Assembly: GCF_018294505.1 (NCBI RefSeq)
Contig: NC_057803.1
Coordinates: forward strand, 688,294,678-688,358,677
Reading direction: 5' to 3'
DNA length: 64,000 bases
From: Triticum aestivum
Lineage: Eukaryota; Streptophyta; Magnoliopsida; Poales; Poaceae
Shown here: piece after piece, positions 36,753 to 47,710 of the stretch
How positions within the stretch are numbered: position 1 is the first letter of the stretch
How the letters are laid out: each line of letters opens with the position of its first letter
Made by a program: the position numbers and the translations under genes
The notes under the pieces: generated by a model
Told to the model about the DNA's origin: nothing
What the model saw: only the letters and a program-made list of their open reading frames with translations
Databases searched by the model: none

Positions 36753-38153
36753 TGATAACCACAAGTAGAGGGGATCACAACAGTTTTCGAGGGTAGAGTA
36801 TTCAACCCAAATTTGTTGATTCGACACAAGGGGAGCCAAAGAATATTCTCAAGTATTAGCAGCTGAGTTGTCAATTCAACCACACTTGGAAACTTAATAT
36901 CTACAGCAACGTATTTAGTAGCAAAGTAATATGATAGTAGTGGTAACGATAGCAAAAGTAATATTTTTAGGTTTTATAGTGATTGTAACAGTAGCAACGG
37001 AAAAGTAAATAAGCGAAGAACAATATAGGAAAAGCTCGTAGGCATTGGATCGGTGATGGAGAATTATGTCGGATGCGATCGATCATGCAACAGTTATAAC
37101 ATAGGGTGACACAGAACTAGCTCCAGTTCATCAATGTAATGTAGGCATGTATTCCGAATATAGTCATACGTGCTTATGGAAAAGAACTTGCATGACATCT
37201 TTTGTCCTACCCTCCCGTGGCAGCGGGGTCCTATTGGAAACTAAGGTATATTGAGGCCTCCTTTTAATAGAGTACCAGACTAAAGCATTAACACATAGTG
37301 AATACATGAACTCCTCAAACTACGGTCATCACCGGTAATGGTCCCGATTATTGTCACTTCGGGGTTAACGGATCATAACACATAATAGGTGACTATAGAC
37401 TTGCAAGATAGGATTAAGAACTCACATATATTCATGAAAACATAATAGGTTCAGATCTGAAATCATGGCACTCGGGCCCTAGTGACAAGCATTAAGCATA
37501 GCAAAGTCATAGCAACATCAATCTCAGAACATAGTGGATACTACGGATCAAACCCTAACAAAACTAACTTGATTACATGATAAATCTCATCCAACCCATC
37601 ACCGTCCAGCAAGCCTACAATGGAATTACTCACACACGGTGGTGAGCATCATGAAATTGGTGATGGAGGAAGGTTGATGATGACGATGGCGATGGATTCC
37701 CCTCTCCGGAGCCCCGAACGGACTCCAGATCAGCCCTCCCGAGAGAGTTTAGGGCTTGGCAGTGGCTCCTTATCGTAAAACGCGATGAATCCTTCTCCCC
37801 GGTTTTTTTCTCCCCGAACACAAATATATGGAGTTGGAGTGGACGTCGGTGGAGCGTCAGGGGGCCCACGAGGCAGGGGGCGCGCCCAGGGGGTAGGCGC
37901 GCCCCCCACCCACATGGACAGGGTGTGGGCCCCTGACGTGGATTCTTCTTCCAGTATTTTTTATATATTCCAAAAATAATCTCCATTGATTTTCAGGTCA
38001 TTCCAAGAACTTTTATTTCTGCACAAAAACAACACCATGGCAATTCTGCTGAAAACAGCGTCAGTCTGGGTTAGTTCCATTCAAATCATGGAAGTTAGAG
38101 TCCAAAACAAGGGTAAAAGTGTTTGGAAAAGTAGATACATTGGAGACGTATCA
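36753..38153 (-). repeat. W3 3' LTR (1401 bp)
   Basis: Minus-strand start TGATACGTCTCC at 38153 and end GTTATCA at 36753; the termini are extended inverted repeats (TGATA...TATCA). A GC-rich part near 37850-37930 includes two GGCGCGCC-like palindromes. No gene seen; the frames at 37630-37986 are GC-rich by-products. Confidence 0.85.
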
Positions 38154-38170
38154 ACTCCCCCAAGCTTAAA
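38154..38170 (-). other. Polypurine tract of W3
   Basis: CTTGGGGGAGT on the minus strand directly precedes the 3' LTR, as expected for this lineage. Confidence 0.65.
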
Positions 38171-40030
38171 CCTTTGCTTGTCCTCAAGCAATTCAGTTGA
38201 TAAACTGAAAGTGATAAAGAAAAACTTTTACAAACTCTGTTTGCTCTTGTTGTTGTAAATATGTAAAGCCATCATTCAAGTTTTCAGCAAAGATTATGAA
38301 CTAACCATATTCACAGTAACACTTAGGTCTCATGTTTACTCATATCAATGGCATAATCAACTAGCGAGCAATAATAATAAATCTCGGATGTCAACACTTT
38401 CTCAAAACAATCATAATATGATATAACAAGATGGTATCTCGCTAGCCCTTTCTGAGACTGCAAAACATAAATGCAGAGCACCTTTAAAGATCAAGGACTG
38501 ACTAGACATTGTAATTCATGGTAAAAGAGATCCAGTCAAGTCATACTCAATGTAAACTAATAGTAATGAATGCAAATGACAGCGGTGCTCTCCAACTGGT
38601 GCTTTTTAATAAAAGGATGATGACTCAACATAAAAGTAAATAGATAGGCCCTTCGCAGAGGGAAGCAGGGATTTGTAGAGGTGCCAGAGCTCGGTTTCAA
38701 AATAGAGATGAATAATATTTTGAGCGGTATACTTTCATTATCAACATAACAACCGAGAGATCTCAATATCTTCCATGCTACACACATTATAGGCGGTTCC
38801 CAATCAGAATGGTAAAGTTTATACTCCCCCACCACCAACAAGCATCAATCCATGGCTTGCTCGAAACAACAAGCAACAAGCATCAAACCCTAGTTGATAC
38901 ATGAGCTATTTGAGCATACAAAACAGAATATTTATTTGAAGGTTTAGAGTTTGGCACATACAAATTTACTTGGAACGGCAGGTAGATACCATATATAGGA
39001 AGGTGTGGTGGACTCATATGGACTAACTTTGGGGTTTATCGAATTGGATGCACAAGCAGTATTCCCGCTTAGTACAGGTGAAGGCTAGAAAGAGACTCGG
39101 AAGCGACCAGCTAGAGAGCGACAACAGTCATGAACATGCATTAAAATTAATCAACACCGAATGCAAGCATGTGTAGGATATAATCTACCATGAACATAAA
39201 TATCGTAGAGGCTATGTTGATTTTGTTTCAACTACATGCGCGAACATGTGCCAAGTCAAGCCACTCGAATCGTTCAAAGGAGGATACCACCCCATCATAC
39301 CACATCACAACCATTTTAATAGCATGTTGGCACGCAAGGTAAACCATTATAAACTCCTAGCTAATTAAGCATGGCATAAGCAACTATAATCTCTAATTGT
39401 CATTGCAAACATGTTTCTTTCATAATAGGATGAATCAGGAACGATGAACTAATCATATTTACAAAATACAAGAGAGGTCGAGTTCATACCAGCTTTTCTC
39501 ATCTCAATCAGTTCATCATATATCGTCATTATTGCCTTTCACTTGCACGACCGAACGGTGTGGATAATAATAATAGTGCACGTGCATTGGACTAAGCTAG
39601 AATCTGCAAGCATTCAATTCAAGAGAGAAGACAAGGTGATATGGGATCTTTGTTAGGTCAACAATAATTCATATGAGAGCCACTTAACATTTTCATTAAG
39701 GTCTTCTCCTCTCGACCCCCAAAGGAAAGAAAAGAAATAAAACTATTTACACGGGAAAGCTCCCAACAAGCAAAAGAAGAACCAGAAATCTTTTTGGGTT
39801 TTCTTTTAATTACTACTACAGGCATGGAAAGTAAACTAGCTAAAAGTTACAACTAATTTTTTTTCTTTTTCTTAAGGTTTTTTCAAACATACAAGAAGAA
39901 AGCGAGAAAATGAAAATAAACTAGCATGGATGATACAATGAAAAAGTATGAGCACCGACAAACGGCATGAGTGTGTGAACATGAATGTAATGTTGGTGAG
40001 AGATACGTACTCCCCCAAGCTTAGGCTTTT
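38171..40030 (-). other. W3 3' spacer
   Basis: About 1.9 kb of AT-rich sequence between the extra ORF and the LTR, with no supported frame. A second CCCCCAAGCTTA word (near 40014-40025) resembles the one beside the LTR, as if the purine-tract motif were repeated at the other end of the spacer. Confidence 0.6.
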
Positions 40031-40118
40031 GGCCTAAGTTGGTCTATGCCCATAGATCAAAACTGTAGTTGGGGTCGTACTGAGGAGGATCCTCAGATTG
40101 CCACTGGTTGGCGATCTC

Positions 40119-41117
40119 CTATGGATTCCACTGGTAAACGGACTGACGGTGAGGGTCAGATGGTGGCTCCTGCTCTGCAGCTGGCATCTGGCTCCGGTAG
40201 GCATGAATTGCCTCCGGTGGAACAAGGTATATGCCTGAAAATATGTTAAACAAAGAGGGCGCATGCAAGGTAATAAGCTCACAATAATTTTTGTTAAATA
40301 TCAATTTATATTTGAGTGTCTTATTTTTATCCTTGACAATAAACTCATGTGCTACCATACTCTTATAACCTAGAGCAATAGGAGGCAGCAACTTTTCCTC
40401 TTTCTCATAATGTCTGACAGGTATGTTAAAGTGTGCAGCAAGGCACGAGGCAAAGATGCCTCCGAGGACGGGGCCCTTTGTATGGTTCAGATTTAACCAT
40501 CTAGCAACAATAGCGCCTAAGCTGAAAGTAGTATCATGAAGCAAGGCATGGCGCAAAATAGCAATATCAGGAGCACTAAGGTTCCCACAGTTCCCGCGAC
40601 CAATTAAGCATCTACTAGCAAATATTGCGAAGTAACATAGAACAGGAAAATGTATGCTAGTGATTCTCGCATCGAAAACTTTCCTCGTTTCCCCTACAGC
40701 AATCATATCAATAAATCCCTCCACATCATTACGATGTGGTTCCTCTATGCTACCCTCAAAGGGTATCAAACAGACCCGGCAAAAATCATAAGTGACATCT
40801 CCTTATGCACATCATATAAATAAAATTCCACCGAAGGTGGTAATCTCCTAGCATGGAAATGAAAATTTTGCACAAAGATATTGGTGAGTAAGAGATACCA
40901 TTCACACTGGTCGTGGAGGAAGGCGGTGAGGCCTGCATTCTCAGCCAAATGATAGAAATCTTCATGAATCCCGGGCCTCTTTCAAGAACTCATCACAAGG
41001 CCATTCACATGGCCGAACCTCCGCAGTACGAGGGAGATTATACTTGGGCTTCTTGTTCTCTTCACTTTGCTTATCCTTCGAGCTTCGGCTCGATGAGCCC
41101 CTCAAAAATCTCTTCAT
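40119..41117 (-). pseudogene. W3 extra ORF, Athila-type (ORF1/env-position protein)
   Basis: The likely start is the ATG at 41117-41115 (MKRFLRG), in a Ser/Lys-rich opening. The frame breaks near 40960, resumes as AENAGLTAFLHDQCEW (about 40950-40770), and shifts again to IPFEGSIEEPH (from 40766). The best preserved block is 40769-40119, with FASRCLIGRGNCGNL and LRHALLHDTTFSLGAIVARW. The family is the plant-specific protein found in Athila-type elements at the env position; its function is unknown and no signal peptide or membrane segment is evident in the readable part. It is disrupted by at least two frameshifts. Confidence 0.65.
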
Positions 41118-41902
41118 CTTTTTCTGAAAATTTCTGAAACTTTTAGTAACCTAAAATAAAAGTGAACCAAACTCAACAAAATTGATAGCAACTACTCCTA
41201 CAAGTGCCTAGAGGCTATATCATGCATTAAAACTACTTTTGACCACATAAATTTGACATGCAAGCTCAAGAACAAGGTCACCTAAGCAGCAAGAATTTGC
41301 AATGAATAAAGCACTAGAACAAAAACTAATTGGACCATTGGAGGAGCCACATACCAAAGAACAATCCCCCAAAGCAGTTTTGTGAGAGGAGCTTTGAGCA
41401 AGGAGATCGAAAATGGCAGCTAAATGAGCAAGAACCCGGGTTTGAGTTGGCTAGTGATTTTTTTTGTGAGGAAGAAGGAGTGTGTGGTGGCTGGAATAAG
41501 TGGAGGGGACCCACGTGGGCTCCATGAAGCAGTGGGGGCGCGTCTATGGGGGTGGGCGCGCCCTCCACCCTCGTGGGCACGTGGTTGCTCCTCCTGTTGC
41601 GTTCTCAGTACCAGATATTCTAAAATATTCTAGAAAAAAACATATTTAATTTTTAGGGCATTTGGAGAAATTTTATTTTTCGGGTATTTTTTATTGCATG
41701 GATAATTCAGAAAACAGATAGAAAATACTATTTTTGCTTTATTTAATATAAATAACAGAAAGTACAAAGAGGGTACAAAAGGTTGTGCTTTTTAAATTCA
41801 TCCATCTCATGCTCATCAAAAGGAATCCACTAACAAGGTTGATCAAGTCTTGTTAACAAACTCATTCCAAATCGCATGAAACCGGAGAAATTTCGAATAA
41901 CA
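41118..41902 (-). promoter_or_regulatory. W3 region between protease and extra ORF, promoter-like
   Basis: No coding frame is supported. On the minus strand an AT-rich part (41640-41760) is followed by a GC-rich part with two G-boxes CACGTG (41578-41583 and 41512-41517), a GGCGCGCC palindrome near 41556, a C/T-rich stretch and then about 400 bp to the ATG. This is the order expected for a plant promoter and leader. A clear TATA box was not found. Confidence 0.45.
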
Positions 41903-42679
41903 CTAGGTTACCTCAACCGGGATATGCACATCCCCAACAATAAGAATATCATATTTCTTCTTAACAGTAGGAAGAGGAAATTGAAAACCTCCAATAGTAA
42001 TTGTTGAAATTTTTCCAATAGAATTGATACTGTGGACTTGAGGTTGTTTCCTTGGAAAGTGTACCCTATGCTCATTACCATTAGCATGAAAAGTGACATT
42101 GCCTTTGGTGCAATCAATAACAGCCCCTGCAGTATTCAAGAAGGGTCTTCCAAGAATAATGGACATACTATCATCCTCGGGAATATCAAGAATAACAAAG
42201 TCCGTTAAAATAGTAACTTTTGCAACCACAACAGGCATATCCTCACAAATACCGACAGGTATAGCAATTGATGTGTCAGCCATTTGCAAAGATATTTTAG
42301 TAGGTGTCAACTTATTCAAATCAAGTCTACGATACAAAGAGAGGGGCATAACACTAACACCGGCTCCAAGATCACATAAAGCAGTATTAACATAGTTTCT
42401 TTTAATGGGGCATGGTATAGTTGGTACTCCGGGATCTCCAAGTTTCTTTGGTATTCCACCCTTAAAAGTATAATTAGCAAGCATGGTGGAAATTTCAACT
42501 TCCAGTATCTTTCTTTTATTAGTAACAATTTCCTTCATGTATTTAGCATAAGGGTTCATTTTAAGCATATCAGTCAAACGCATACGCAAAAAGATAGGTC
42601 TAATCATTCCAGCAAAGCGCTCAAAATCCTCAAAATCCTCATCATCCTTTTTCTTGGATGGTTTAGGAGGAAAAGGCAT
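41903..42679 (-). pseudogene. W3 gag end and protease, cut by element A
   Basis: An open frame of 258 codons whose upstream part is removed by the A insertion; the first Met is not the real start. It begins with a Lys/Asp/Glu-rich stretch and FAGMIRPIFLRMRLTDML, then a retropepsin-like domain with ALCDLGAGVSVMP (about 42379-42341) and ILGRPFLNTAGAVID. The normal active site of the lineage is D-L-G-A, so it may be intact. The frame ends at 41903 instead of running on into RT, so this element seems to have lost or never had pol. Protease would process gag in particles supplied by an autonomous relative (inference). Confidence 0.8.
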
Positions 42680-42682
42680 GGG

Positions 42683-43146
42683 TGAGGGAGTCCTGGATTA
42701 GGGGGTCTCTGGATAGCCGGACTATATCCTTTGGCCGGACTGTTGGACTATGAAGATGCAAGATTGAAGACTTCGTCCCGTGTCCGGATGGGACTTTCCT
42801 TGGCATGGAAGGAAAGCATGGCAATACGGATATGTAGATCTCCTCCCTTGTAACCGACTCTATGTAACCCTAGCCCCCTCCGGTGTCTATATAAACCGGA
42901 GGGTTTAGTCCGTAGGACAACAGACAATCATACCATAGGCTAGCTTCTAGGGTTTAGCCTCTACGGTCTCGTGGTAGATCAACTCTTGTAATACTCATAT
43001 CATCAAGATCAATCAAGAAGGACGTAGGGTATTACCTCCATCGAGAGGGCCCGAACCTGGGTAAACATCGTGTCCCGGCCTCATGTTACCATCCGCCTTA
43101 GACGCACAGTTCGGGACCACCTACCCGAGATCCGCCGGTTTTGACA
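42683..43146 (+). repeat. A 5' LTR (464 bp)
   Basis: TGAGGGAGTCC...GGTTTTGACA with TATA box TCTATATAAA at 42887-42896. The segment CCGACATTGGTGCTTTCATT follows at 43147, containing a possible primer site (TTGGTGCTTTCATTGAGAG) whose tRNA I cannot assign. Confidence 0.92.
42887..42896 (+). promoter_or_regulatory. TATA box of A 5' LTR
   Basis: TCTATATAAA, conserved in the other LTR at 51502-51511 and inverted in B at 30902-30910. Confidence 0.7.
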
Positions 43147-43196
43147 CCGACATTGGTGCTTTCATTGAGAGTTCCACTGTGCTGTCACCGTAAGGC

Positions 43197-44870
43197 TTGA
43201 TGGATCCTTCGATCATCGGTAACAATGTGGCCCAGGGTGAGGTTTTCCTCCCCGTGCAGATCTTCGTATTTGGCGGCTTCGCACTGCGGGCCAACTCGCT
43301 TGGCCAATTGGAGCAGATCGAGAGCTACGCCCCTGGCAATCAGGTTAGGTTCGGAAACTTAAACTACACTGCCAACATCCGCGGAGACTTGATCTTCGAC
43401 AGATTCGAGCCCATGTCAGGTGCGCCACGCGATCACGACGAGCATGATTTAGCTCTGCCGTCGGACAGTGTTCGGGGGATCACACCTACAACTACTCTGG
43501 CCTTCAATCCGGAGCAAATTGCGCCATCCGAGGACGGGTGGATAGACCCCGCCATGGAGGCCGCACTCTCAGTGGCGATGGAGCCGGATACTGACTTCAC
43601 CCCTTACGAGAGCCGTGTTGCCGAACCACTGGATTCGTCTCCGGCCACGGACTCCGAGGCGCCTGCGTCCATGCCTATCGAATCCGATTGAGCGCCGATC
43701 ATGGAGTTCACCTCCGCGGATATCTTTCAGCACTCACCTTTTGGAGACGTGCTAAATTCATTAAGGTCTCTCTCCTTGTCAGGGGAACCTTGGCCGAACT
43801 ATGTCCGGCTAGAATGGGATGCGGACGACGAAGAAATTCGCTCCCCACCCACCACCCACTTAGTAGCCACTGTCGACGATTTAACCGACATGCTCGACTT
43901 TGACTCCGAAGACATCGACAGTATGGGCGATGATGCAGGAGACAAACAGGAACCACCGCCCACAGGGCGCTGGACCGCCACCTCATCATATGATATATAC
44001 ATGGTGGACACCCCCAAAGAAGGCAATGGCGACGAGACAGCGAAGGATGACCCCTCCAAGAAGCAACCCAAGCGCCTACGTCAGCGGCGCCGCTCTAAGT
44101 CCCGCCATAGCAAAAGTAGTGATACCGACACAAGAGACATTAACACTCCGGATAGTGCCGAAGATGGCAATAATCCCCTCCAGCACGATTTAGAGCGGGA
44201 GGGTGAACAAGCTAGCCCTCCAGAGCTGGCAGCAGATGGACAATCAAAGGAGGACAATTACATGCCTCTCTCCGAAGACGAGGTGAGTCTCGGCGACGAA
44301 GAATTTATCGTGCCTGAGGATGTCGTCGAGCAGGAGCGCTTCAAGCACCGGCTTATGGCCACAGCAAATAGCTTGAAGAAAAAGCAACAACAGCTTCAAG
44401 CTGGTCAAGATCTGCTAGCACACTGATGGACCGAAGTCCTTGCGGTCGAGGAATACGAACTCAAGCGCCCCTCCAAGAGTTACCCAAAGCGCAGGTTGCT
44501 ACCTCACCTCGAGGAGGAAGCATTGAAACCTACATCACTAGTGTACGATGCGGCTGACCGGCCACCTCGTGGCCGAGCCAGAGAGGCGTTTCAGCCTGAA
44601 GTTTAGCCTACACCCCGCCGCCACTCAAACAAAAATACCAAGGCCCGGGGCAACACATGGGACCTGCGAGACGTATTGGACAGCAGGGCAAAACATGCAA
44701 GGTCGATATACGGGTCATGGGGGCACGCGCCAATGCAGGACGATGACCGTCGAGCCGGATACACTAAAAGTAAATCCGGCCGGGCCGAATACAGCAGACA
44801 AGACTCACATGAACTGCGTCGTGATATAGCCCGGCATAGAGGCGCCGCACACCCCCCTATGCTTCACTGA
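43197..44870 (+). pseudogene. A gag, N-terminal extension (broken)
   Basis: One frame from 43197 to 44870, interrupted by TGA at 43689-43691 (a Trp codon in B), TGA at 44424-44426 and a TAG near 44606, and closed by a frameshift just before 44878. The first part shares FVFGGFALRANSLG and HDEHDLALPSD with B. The second part (43701-44426) is acidic, with Lys/Arg-rich QRRRSKSRHSKS near 44078 and a Gln-rich end. The remainder links to the gag core. I know of no defined function for the extension; a long N-terminal gag part is usual in this group. Confidence 0.7.
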
Positions 44871-44877
44871 TGAAGTT

Positions 44878-46335
44878 ATGGATCACGAATTCCCGGTGGG
44901 TTTTAAACCCGTAAATATCGAATCGTATGATGGTACAACAGATCCCGTTGTATGGATTGAGGATTTCCTCCTCCACATCCACATGGCTCGCGGTGATGAT
45001 CTACATGCCATCAAGTACCTCCCACTAAAACTCAAAGGACCAGCTCGGCATTGGCTGAATAGCTTGCCAGCAGACTCCGTCGACAGTTGGGAGGATTTGG
45101 AAGACGCATTCCTTGACAACTTCCAGGGCATTTATGTGCGACCAACGGATGCTGAAGACCTGAGCCATATAACTCAGCAGCTAGGGGAATCGGCCAGGCA
45201 ATTCTGGACCCGGTTCCTAACTAAGAAAAACCAAATTATCGACTGTCCGGATGCAGAGGCCTTAGCGGCATTCAAGCATAACATTCGTGATGAGTGGCTC
45301 GCCTGGCACCTCGGCCAGGAGAAGCCGAAGTCTATGGCAGCCTTCACGACACTCATGACCCGCTTTTGTGCGGGCGAGGATAGCTGGCTGGCTCGCAGCA
45401 ATAACACATCGAGGAATTTGGGCACTTCGAATACCAAAGATGCCAACGGCAGACCATGTCATAACAGACAAAAGCGCCGCAACAACGGCGATAACACCGA
45501 TGATACGGTAGTCAATGCAGGATTCAGAGGCTCTAGATCCGGTCAGCGGAAAAAGCCATTCAAAAGAAGTACTCCGGGCCCATCCAGTTTGGATCGCATA
45601 CTTGATCGCTCGTGTCAAATCCATGGCACCCCCGATAAGCCAGCCAACCACACCAACAGAGAATGCTGGGTGTTCAAGCAGCCCGGCAAGTTAAATGCCG
45701 AAAACAAGGACAAGGGGCTGCATAGTGATGACGAGGAGGAGCCCGGGCCACCGCACACGGGAGGACAGAAGAGGTTCCCCCCACAAGTGAGGACGGTGAA
45801 CATGATATACGCAACCCACATTCCCAAGAGGGAACGGAAGCGTGCATTAAGGGACGTCTATGCGATGGAGCCCGTTGCCCCAAAATTCAACCCATGGTCC
45901 GCTTGTCCGATCACCTTCGATTGCAGGGACCACCCCACTAGTATCTGTCATGGCGGATCCGCCGCACTGGTCCTAGACCCCATCATCGACGGATTTCACC
46001 TCACTCGAGTCCTTATGGACGGCTGCCGCTGCCTGAACCTGCTCTATCAGGATACAGTGCGCAAAATGGGTATAGATCCCTCGAGGATCAAACCCACCAA
46101 AACCACCTTTAAGGGCGTCATCCCATGTGTAGAGGCCCATTGCACGGGCTCAATCACACTGGAAGTGGTCTTTGGATCTCCGGACAACTTCCGAAATGAG
46201 GAGTTAATCTTCGATATCATCCCGTTCTGCAGTGGCTATCACACACTGCTCGGGCGAACCGCATTTGCAAAATTCAATGTGGTACCGCATTACGCATACC
46301 TCAAGCTCAAGATGCCAGGACCTAGGGGGTCATAA
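44878..46335 (+). CDS. A gag core, zinc knuckle and protease-like domain
   Basis: An uninterrupted frame of 485 codons. The retrotransposon gag core lies at about residues 20-160 (LPLKLKGPARHWLNSL, ARQFWTRFLTKK). A basic region follows, then a Cys/His motif CQIHGTPDKPANHTNREC in the position of the zinc knuckle, then a retropepsin-like domain with VLMDGCRCLNLLY (Asp codon at 46018-46020) and HTLLGRTAFAKF. In relatives the site is D-G-G/S-S; the Cys here may weaken the protease. The frame ends with PGPRGS and is not followed by RT. It is the longest intact frame of the element but lacks its own N-terminal part because of the frameshift before 44878. Confidence 0.8.
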   Translation: MDHEFPVGFKPVNIESYDGTTDPVVWIEDFLLHIHMARGDDLHAIKYLPLKLKGPARHWLNSLPADSVDSWEDLEDAFLDNFQGIYVRPTDAEDLSHITQQLGESARQFWTRFLTKKNQIIDCPDAEALAAFKHNIRDEWLAWHLGQEKPKSMAAFTTLMTRFCAGEDSWLARSNNTSRNLGTSNTKDANGRPCHNRQKRRNNGDNTDDTVVNAGFRGSRSGQRKKPFKRSTPGPSSLDRILDRSCQIHGTPDKPANHTNRECWVFKQPGKLNAENKDKGLHSDDEEEPGPPHTGGQKRFPPQVRTVNMIYATHIPKRERKRALRDVYAMEPVAPKFNPWSACPITFDCRDHPTSICHGGSAALVLDPIIDGFHLTRVLMDGCRCLNLLYQDTVRKMGIDPSRIKPTKTTFKGVIPCVEAHCTGSITLEVVFGSPDNFRNEELIFDIIPFCSGYHTLLGRTAFAKFNVVPHYAYLKLKMPGPRGS

Positions 46336-47710
46336 CAGTCAATGGAAACACAGAACTCTCGCTCCGCACGGAAGAGCACACTGCGGCCCTCGCAGCAGAA
46401 GCACAAAGCAGCCTTTTAAGGCAAACCACCAATTCGGCAATACAGCCCCCGAACACCATCAAGCGAGTCCGGAGTAAACTGCAACAGGATCGCCTGGCAT
46501 GTTCAGAGCTCGCCTAGCAATTCGTCCCCCGTCCCAGTCCCAATCAAGCGATGAAATCCGCGCCGCGCGTACATAATTACACACTGAAAATACCATGGGC
46601 ATAGGCGGGGGCACGATCAGGGCATGTCTCGCAATGCGGCTTAACCGCCCTAGAGGCTGCATACCTTTATCATTTTTTCTCTTTCAGGATCTTATTATCT
46701 AGAAGCCCTTTCTGGCAGTACGATTGACGGACACATTACGGGAAGGAACAACCAAGGAGGCAAGAAGCTAAGACGTACAAGGGAACCCCCAGGTGGTCTC
46801 TAATAGCAATCGATATACCCGCTTTTTACTATCCATACGCAGCTTGCCCTTGGACAGGACATGTCAAATAGTCCTATTTTTTGCTTATTTGTATAAGTAT
46901 GCTTCGACGTATTATTTAAATAACAATGCATAGCATTAGTCTATTATTGCATTATCCATCCCTTTTTTCTTATATGTTCATCTACAACAACTTGCACCCG
47001 TACATTATGGTATGGTCAGTATGCCAGGGGCTTTCATTTACCCCATAATACGGCGTGAGAAGTCCGAACACTTTCGACAGTGCGGCACCCCGAACTTATA
47101 GCATTATATGCATCAGCTCCAAATCATGTCTTGGGTCAATAGTTGGGTTTGCCCGGCTCCCATGTTTTGGTACCTTATGTTCCGCTATATCGCCTAAGGT
47201 AGCACTGGGAGAACTACTGCGATTGTGTCCCAGTTCTTCTGGACGAGCACCTCGGTAGAGAAAGCCGAAAACTGACTGTCATGATAAGGCGAGAGCTGGT
47301 CGTTGTTCGAGAGGTCTCAAGTCCTTAAAGACTTTTTCAGCTTCGGGCGAGGAGTCGGCCTTGCCCGACTTAGGCGTATATAGCGCCCCAAATTCGGCCT
47401 TCTGAATACTAGGGGCTTCACCAAAATTTAAAATTGTAGACTTCTATGGCTAAGTAAGAGTGATAAAGCCTTATAGTCTGATTGCCTGGTCCGTTGTGTT
47501 GAACACCTCCCTCGAATGACCCAAAATTGGGATAAAGAGTGCTCAGGTTTATCCCGAACACCCCAGTGCTAGTTACATGGGGGCAGAAGCCGACGACTGG
47601 CCAACTCTCAGATTTTATAAACGGCCGCACAAAAGGTAATATTTTAAATTCAAAAAGCGTTGCATAGCGCAAATGAACTCGTTTCACATTACAGGATCAC
47701 ATGAGCATGT
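46336..47710 (+). other. A spacer, remnant of the gag-pol linker and convergent 3' ends
   Basis: The first 330 bp still read as a degraded linker (words like LSLRTEEHTAALAAEAQ) with stops and then end. From about 46670 the sequence matches the B spacer. There is no RT-like sequence in this stretch, which is where RT would be expected. No gene on either strand. Confidence 0.6.

Larger units (their letters stand above)
36753..42682 (-). mobile_element. W3: Athila-lineage Gypsy element, 5' end beyond A
   Basis: Minus-strand element: 3' LTR 36753-38153, a long spacer, an Athila-type extra ORF (40119-41117), a GC-rich upstream region, and a gag-protease fragment (41903-42679) that is cut by A. 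No RT, RNase H or integrase lies between the protease and the extra ORF. The missing 5' part (gag start, 5' LTR) must lie right of the window. Confidence 0.82.

Noticed and set aside
37630..37986. Short frames on both strands near the GGCGCGCC palindromes.
   Set aside because: LTR sequence of W3 with no conserved protein.
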